Assembly (NCBI GenBank): GCA_963920635.1
Contig: OY987301.1
Location: forward strand, 42,321,820-42,385,819
DNA length: 64,000 bases
Source of the DNA: Pseudeuparius sepicola
Taxonomy: Eukaryota > Arthropoda > Insecta > Coleoptera > Anthribidae
Direction: 5' to 3'
The notes under the pieces were generated by a model. The model did no database searches. It saw nothing but the letters and a program-made list of their open reading frames with translations, and was not told the origin of the DNA. The translations under genes were made by a program, and so were the position numbers. This document shows, in pieces, positions 57,685 to 64,000 of this stretch; position 1 is the first letter of the stretch, and each line of letters begins with the position of its first letter.

Positions 57685-60600
57685 AGGCCACCCGAATGAT
57701 GACAGACCTTGACCGTTTTGCAGCCAAAATCGCCAGCTACTACTTGATAATCTTAAAAACTTGCTATTCTCAAAATAAAGTGATCGAAAAAATTATGCTA
57801 ATAAATAATATAACTTCCTGCTAAATGCTGCGCGACAGACCGAGTGTTTTGTACACTCATTCTACTTTTATTGGTATAAAGTTTGCGTCGCCGGCTCTTA
57901 GAATATAAGTTATATGTTTTAGATTATCGCCGGAAAATCTCAAATTTGGGAACATACGAAATAAATCATAAACAACGCTCGAATTGTGACTGTTTCGGAA
58001 ACGTCATGGCTATAGCTTCATGTCCTGGAAAACAGATGGCACTGATGGCTAACAATATATTTTGCATTGCATTTTGAAAAGTCTGTCATGGCCCAACTGA
58101 CTGAAAACTTTGCGCCCTGTCACTGAGACCGTCACTCGGTCACCATCACCATATATAGTTGTGTGGCGCAAGCACAAGCAAGCTGCTTGCTTCTGCTGTG
58201 TTGCTGGGCAAAAATGGTCCCACTTTCTTGAATGGAAAACCTAATAGTTGATCGTTAGAAACTATCTCAACTCCTTTCAAGTTTTCTTTGATATAGGATC
58301 CTGAAAGCGATAAACTTCTTTTTTAAAGTAATCCTCTAATTTTTTTCGTTTTTGTTCAACCCTGATGGTGTATTTTACTGCATCCTGCCTGTAGTTATAT
58401 TTGTTTGCTAAATGGCCAAAAATCAAAAGGACAAAACATATTGGCTTTGTTTCCAAACATTCAATCAAGCCGTAAGCAAAATCGATGTCCCTGAAAGCGC
58501 TTTCAAGAAATTAGAATCGGGAAACTGCCAGCGGGGGTGCATAACCAATGAAAAAAGGTTTAATGGATGACTTGAATTTTTATATAAATTACCCGCACTA
58601 ATTTGCATGCAGGAAATTGTTTTCAGTGGAGGAGCGTGTGAAGTAATCCGATTTGAATTTAAATAATTTTCTATTAAAAACGCGGCCGCTGTTTGTATTA
58701 ATAGGGAATGAGAAGTATAATTAAAATGAATTTGCGGCATGCAACGCCACACCACATGTAAATATTGCATAAGAAAACAATTTGTGACGTGAGTGAGTTA
58801 AGTTTACCACTAATGAACTCATTCGCCGTTTGTCACTTTATGGCCTCTTTTATGGGAAATTTTAAACGTGTGAATGTACGCATTTCTAATAATTAACCTG
58901 TAGACGAAATCGATGCAAAGGTATATTTTTGTGAGTATTTTTCTTATAGGAATGTTCTCTAGACTTTATGGATTTGAGTTATTGACATTTAAATATGGAG
59001 ATTTTTTGACAACCTGTAAGAGATGCGGTAAAAATTAAAAAAAGAAAGTTCTCAGAATTAAATTATTACGACTGCCTCAAATTTTCAATCTTAGCCGACT
59101 TAGTATATTAGATATATTGTTGTTGTTCTTAATAAATAAATGCGTGTGTCCATTTGTTGGTATCATTGCAAGGGACAAAAGATTTACAAGTAATCTGGTA
59201 CATACAAAACATTGCTGACATTATGAGTCGTCTGCTCCTTAGGTAAAAAAGTGCAATTATTCTTTCCTCAATAGCCACGTAAGTATTCTCGGTGGCACAA
59301 TATTTTATTTAAAGTAATTGCACTTTCTATAAGTTTGCACTTGTTATAAAACTAATTTGCAAACAGTCAGCTATCTCACCGCGTTCTCAAGCGTTGCAAT
59401 ACCACCAGATGATAATAGAAGATATTGTTTTCTAGCGGAATTGTGAACGTGGTAAGTACTGGATTATTCATCACTGTATGTCGTAATTTGATACTGACAT
59501 AACAATGGTATTAAGCTACAAAATGCTACCATTGTCTGCAGACGAATGCAACGGTGGGTAATATTTAAAAATATATGCACGCGCGCCTAGATGTTACGGA
59601 AGTTAATAATAGAAATGAATTTAAAAGCGGAATGTCAAGTTCAGTGTAAAATACGAGCACCTACTAGCGAACCTATTATTTCAACACTTGTCCTTGAAAA
59701 CTCACAACTTGGTCGCTGGACATAAGGACATTCAAATACATAATTTTCAATATACCTTAGACCAATTACAGGCAATATTATTTAAATATTCTCGAATCTT
59801 GTGCGCCATTCCAATAGCATTTGTAATAATGACAACTAAACATATTATGTATATATAATTAGGCAAAAAGATAAAAAAAAATTGAAAGATGTTGTTAAAC
59901 TTTGATGGGAGTTGAAAGAGGGAGGCTAACATGTAAAAATCCGTCCCTGTAACTTCTACGGAGAAGTATAGTTTTCCTTTGGCAGAGGTTTTTAGTTCTT
60001 GATATTGCTTCAGCCCAGGCAAGTTTATGAACATCTGGTATGTTGTAACAATTGTATAAATACAATAACAAAGTAACCTAAAATTGTTTCACTATGATTT
60101 GTAATCAGTAAATGATATGTTACCCACCTTTGGCATAAATTTCAAAATAAACCAATCTTAACCTTAACCGTCTAAATATTAATAAAAGACCGTTCGGCCA
60201 ATTCATAAAAAAACGCTACCGTTCGCCTAATGTGCTAAATTAAATTGTGGCCCATATAATTTGCATAATAAGGCTCGTTATAAATTTAAATTTTATTCAT
60301 TGCTAATTTGTGTTTTATTTATTCGGCGCTAGGTATACCAAATTAAATTACTCAAAGTGGGCAATTATTTTGTTTTATCAACATAATTTCATACTCCAAA
60401 CATTCGGAAATTGCCGAGATAGCGGGCAAATAAAACCCATATCGGGCTTGGTCAAAGGTCCGCAGACATCATAGGCACACTCAGTAACAGACTGGTTGTA
60501 ATATTCGATACTGAAAAAAATTGTGGACAGTTAATATAATATTTTACCAGAGATAATTTATGTTTAAAACAGCCATTTCAATAATGCACATACGCCTTAT

Positions 60601-61378
60601 AGTCTGGAAATTACAAAAGAAATGTTTGAAACTGTTTAGGCAGCATTAAACTGTTTTTATCTTTAGCGCACTGCGGTTGCTTTGAATTTGAACCTAATAT
60701 TTTTTCATAGGTTCCTTACCAATGATCAATAGTAAAACTTGTAGCTAGGTATACAAGGATTTTAAACTAGGCATTTTGAATTACTGCCTGACAGTGAAAA
60801 CGAAATCGAACGCCGATGGGAAACTTGTTGAGTAATACCGAGAAAACTTAAAAATTCTTTTGTTTTTACTCAGTTCATGTTTTTCTCTATTACTAAATAA
60901 GTTGGCCATAAAAAATAACCGAGAAAATCGCTGGGGTGCTCGTAACCAAGTTATTCTGTATACATAGGAATAGTGTCAATTATATTCATTCGCACATTAC
61001 CGTTAATGGAAAGATACTGCTTTTAAGGGAATAACAATTACACGTTGTTACAGTCCGACCCACGAGAGAAGTCCAATGAAAAACTCATTCTAAGCGCCAT
61101 CCGTATGGTATTAATGTGGGCATGGGTGATTACACAGAGTTTTTCATGTAAATACTTGTAAATACTGTATTACATGAATTTAGTAACTGGTGTGTTAGAA
61201 ATCGGCTCATGATTAATATTGAAACTACCTAGCCTTATTGAGTTTCGCGTTCCTCACAAAAACCAAATAATTACGAACTTAATTTAAAAAATATTAATTA
61301 AGTCATCTTTCAAGACATCTTTTCTTTCATATATTCAACTATTCCTTATATAGTAGTATGTGTATGTGGACAATGGTG
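57685..61378. other. 3.7 kb without recognisable genes
   Basis: No gene or complete repeat recognised. AAAGTGCAATTA and its complement TAATTGCACTTT lie about 60 bp apart at 59250-59322. Confidence 0.2.
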
Positions 61379-61680
61379 TTCCTATCGCAAAAAAGAGTGC
61401 TGAGGCTTATATTTGATATTCAGCACACTGCATCCTGCATAGAGATATATTTAGAAAATATAAAATTTTAACTGTGCCATCGACTTACTTATTGAAGTTG
61501 CTAATATAGGTATGTGAATAAAAATGGGAACAAATTTAGTTTGCACAGACAACCATTACTACAACACCCGAAATAGGGACCATCTTTATATTGAAAAACA
61601 TAGACATACCTATTTTTTAAGAAAAAAGTCCGAATTATGCCGGCTGTTCTATTTTTAATAAGGTGCCGTATAGAATCAAT
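61379..61680 (+). pseudogene. LINE 3'-terminal coding fragment (frameshifted)
   Basis: Successive frames read FLSQKRVLRLIFDIQHTASC, then ILTVPSTYLLKLLI, then HYYNTRNRDHLYIEKHRHTY with FLRKKSELC. Order and motifs (QKRxLRxIFxxxxxxSC, LTxPSxYxxxxL, YNTRNxxxL, HRxxxFxKKSxxY) are those of the C-terminal end of jockey/CR1-type LINE reverse-transcriptase proteins. At least two frameshifts and several stops. Upstream RT motifs were not found, so it is a severely truncated relic. Confidence 0.7.
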
Positions 61681-62190
61681 ACAAAGAGACGGTGTTCATA
61701 GAATACGTACAGAACCTACCTATAGTCCAAAGCACGAAAGAAAACGTTTCTAAAGAATGCGGGCAGCGTTGCGAGATTTCCTATACGAGTAGTCGTTATT
61801 TATTGGCGAATACAAGTTTTATCATATTGAAGCCGAATTTCTGAACTCTGTTATACCGAAAAAATAAAGCTCGCATCACGGGACCACTTACCCATTTTTG
61901 TTTATCATTTATTTTTAACGCGGTGTGATAAAACACCTATTGTATTTTTTTTTTCAAGATCGTCGCGTCTACCATCGCCTTTGAAATACGGCAACACAGC
62001 ACTTCTTCCAAGGAGTCGGCTGACAAAACCAGTTAGCCAACGCGTTTTGTGCCTGTTTCTATAGTACGTAAAGTTAACTGCGTATTTGGGCTACCATACA
62101 GACCTCATTTTTTAGGCCGCTGGCAAGTTTTTCCCGCCGGCTCAGAGAGCTCAGTGGCGTTTCGTATGTTCGGGAGTTAACGTGTGCAAA

Positions 62191-62271
62191 ATGAGTAAAC
62201 AGGGAAGAACGTTGCATTCTCAAGCACGACAAATAATTGCCAATGTTATAAGGGTTTGCCTTCCTCCATAG
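62191..62271 (+). pseudogene. Possible N-terminus of a DDE transposase (27 codons then stop)
   Basis: ATG at 62191 gives MSKQGRTLHSQARQIIANVI and a stop seven codons later. This opening (M-x-x-x-GRTLHSQAR-x-I...V) resembles the start of a group of insect proteins with a Tc1/mariner-type DDE domain. A moderately GC-richer stretch (62010-62180) precedes it. No continuation was found, so this is a truncated relic at best; the call rests on remembered family resemblance. Confidence 0.3.
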
Positions 62272-62654
62272 TCTAAGGCATCACCTTTAAGAATACAATT
62301 ATATGAAAATTAAGTCAGTGAGTTACACAAAATTGAGCTACGCCGCTGAACTGTGACTAATTCTATAATATTTGCGAGTTCTTCCCCCTTACGTCGCACG
62401 CATTCTGCCGTAAGGAGGACTATACCTACCTTATCTAGTTTTAAGAACGAGCTGCTACAACTGTTAAAAAATAATGTTTTTTTATAGCATTCAAGTGTTT
62501 GTCACATATTTTTCATCGCTATAAATTATTTTCTATGTTTCTGTTGTATTAATATATTAATTTTAGATTACATGTACAATACAATTTTATACATCTTCAA
62601 AAAGAACGAATGGGAGGATAGTCTGGCACTTGGATCAATGTTAGATAATTAAAA

Positions 62655-63403
62655 TTCAATGTTACCTCCAGCCATTGGACAGATGCTTTTTTAGTCTCTA
62701 AAGACATATTTCTATGAGTTTTATCCTGGGCGGAGAATCACCAGGTACCTATCAATTTAGGGAGCTGGTGTGCACAAGTTGGGGTAAGGCTGCTACAATA
62801 CACAATGGTACATCAGGTTTTAAAGCAACAGGAGTCACGCCTTTCAATCGTGACATTATCGCGGATTACGCGTTTTGTCATGTATATAACCTTCCTCTAG
62901 TAAATCATCACAAACTCCACCCACAAAGCAGGCACAGAGAGTTACCCAACCAACAGAAGTTTTAGAAGCCCCATCGGCTTATTCTAAAAGACAAGATAAT
63001 AATATCACTCCTTGAAAAATATTGTCCGATTAGTCGCCTTCTATCCCAGGAAAAATAAACTCAACAATAAAACGTGCCAAACCTGGACCAACACAATATA
63101 GAGTCGGTCCAGACCAAACAAACTGCAACATTTAGACGAAAAAAGGGAAAAGGAAAAGTAGAAAAAGAAAGAAAAAGCTAAAAAGAAATAGAAAATAAAC
63201 AACCTTCCAAGAATAAGAGACGTGTGCGGACGAAGAAGGCGAAATTTGCCTGGAAAGTGAAGAAAATCTCTGTTGGGTGCGGGTGAAGATTTCTACCAAA
63301 CGAACTAAAAAGTTGATTGGATTAAATGCGTACGTTGTTTGAACGGCTGTATGAAACTTGTACTTCGTATGGAGACTTTTGCCAGAAGTGTGGAACCACT
63401 TGA
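62655..63403 (+). pseudogene. Tigger/pogo-like transposase, C-terminal part (frameshifted)
   Basis: Bases 62665-62710 read LPPAIGQMLF-x-SLKTYFYE, resembling the LQPLDxxFFxxLKxxY motif near the end of the pogo-type DDE domain. The open frame 62714-62965 contains ELVCTSWGKAATIHNGTSGF and KATGVTPFNRDIIADYAF, matching the conserved (A)xxxxAxxGFxxTGIxPxNxxxxxxxxF segment. A lysine-rich linker follows (about 63130-63200). At 63310-63400 two frames together give DWIKCVRC, LYETCTSYGDF and CQKCG, the zinc-binding tail (WIxCxxCxxWxHExC...CxxC) found in many insect Tigger-type proteins. Several frameshifts and stops make it non-functional; the CENP-B-like DNA-binding half is absent. Confidence 0.7.
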
Positions 63404-64000
63404 CAAAAAAGTCAAAAAGGATTTAAAATCCCATGGCCATTTTATGCGGACTGGCATGACCATCATACCCTAAGGACTCGGGAGAGATGGCTGTAGCAAT
63501 TTGTTCTGTTTAGATTTCGTTTTCAATCGAGCTAGGTTAAACAATATTCAGAAGATTAACTGTTCTTTGATATGAGCAATAAATGCGTTTAATATGACTA
63601 TTAGGGTTCTTTTTATTCCGATTAACTTAAAAACTATGGCCAACTATCCTTGAATTGCCCCATGATTCGTGAAGGGACAAAAATGTGTGCAAATTGAACC
63701 GTTAAAGGTAGTGCGCCTTTTTAAGCGTACTTTCATCAAGTTATAAATATGTCGGTCTTTTAGTTTTAAAGGGCAAAAATAAGCACGATCCTTGATGCTA
63801 TTAAGAAACTATAAGTATCGACCTCCGAGCGCTCCAACGTTTGGGATGCAGAGTTGTCGCCTCGCTGAAACCACGGCAGGCTTATTATTACAAACGAACT
63901 TATTTGAAAGTCTTAAACTACCAAGTACCGCCTAGCAAAGAAACCAAAACCAAACCTCTGTCTCTGAACACTAAAATATTCAGCTATAATTTCATAATAC
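63404..64000. other. No recognisable feature
   Basis: No coding region, repeat or RNA gene was recognised. Confidence 0.2.

Overview
The window looks like a non-coding, repeat-dense stretch of an insect nuclear genome. It is AT-rich. The evidence for an insect is: jockey/CR1-type LINE reverse-transcriptase relics; a Merlin/ISXO2-type zinc ribbon; a Tigger/pogo transposase tail; DUF4817-type helix-turn-helix domains; a CXC (Tesmin/TSO1-like) fragment of a kind often repeated in insect genomes; and very many inverted-repeat elements ending in TACAGGGTG or TACAGTG. A beetle is my guess, at low confidence. I find no complete host protein-coding gene, no rRNA, no tRNA and no CRISPR. One candidate spliced first exon (12453-12640, minus) and several GC-rich islands may be pieces of host gene or regulatory DNA.

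Layout. 1-244 is the N-terminal part of a Merlin-like transposase running off the left edge. 428-4725 holds four inverted-repeat elements, including one (2318-3010) packed with about ten copies of GGCCAATGTCC. 7212-10262 is a run of three large foldback elements (1192, 937 and 720 bp). 12453-15160 has the candidate exon, a CXC-domain pseudogene and a decayed LINE. 16556-22120 is a mosaic of foldback elements, a 166-bp direct repeat, GC-rich hairpins and a GC-rich block with degenerate direct repeats. 23057-23536 is a hAT-type MITE with a perfect 8-bp target duplication. 24813-29490 has a foldback element and two LINE pieces. 32520-35332 has three large foldback elements, two of them only 2 bp apart. 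36257-36415 is a frameshifted DUF4817 domain. 38394-40437 has two foldback elements 9 bp apart. 44366-47913 has three, the last carrying a DUF4817 helix-turn-helix reading frame in each arm. 49811-51997 has older relics and another element. 52000-61300 is quiet apart from two palindromic elements and two GC-rich islands. 61379-63403 holds a LINE tail, a short transposase N-terminus and a Tigger-like transposase C-terminus.

How it fits together. The main signal is a superfamily of foldback (palindromic) elements, probably non-autonomous relatives of Tc1/mariner transposons (TA flanks, CAGGG/CAGTG ends). Families with different sequences share modules at fixed distances from their ends: a second TACAGGG-like copy about 110 bp inside each end (7212, 9543, 39798, loosely 4217); a core near GGCCTACTTTGATTTT about 270 bp inside each end (24813, 32520, 44676); and a CTTCCGGT..ACCGGAAG palindrome followed by an inward-facing end about 188 bp inside (8419, 45646). 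The 45646-47913 element carries the DNA-binding half of a DUF4817 protein in both arms, which suggests these foldbacks derive from, or are mobilised by, a DUF4817-DDE transposase. All functional statements are inferences from sequence inspection; no database search was possible.
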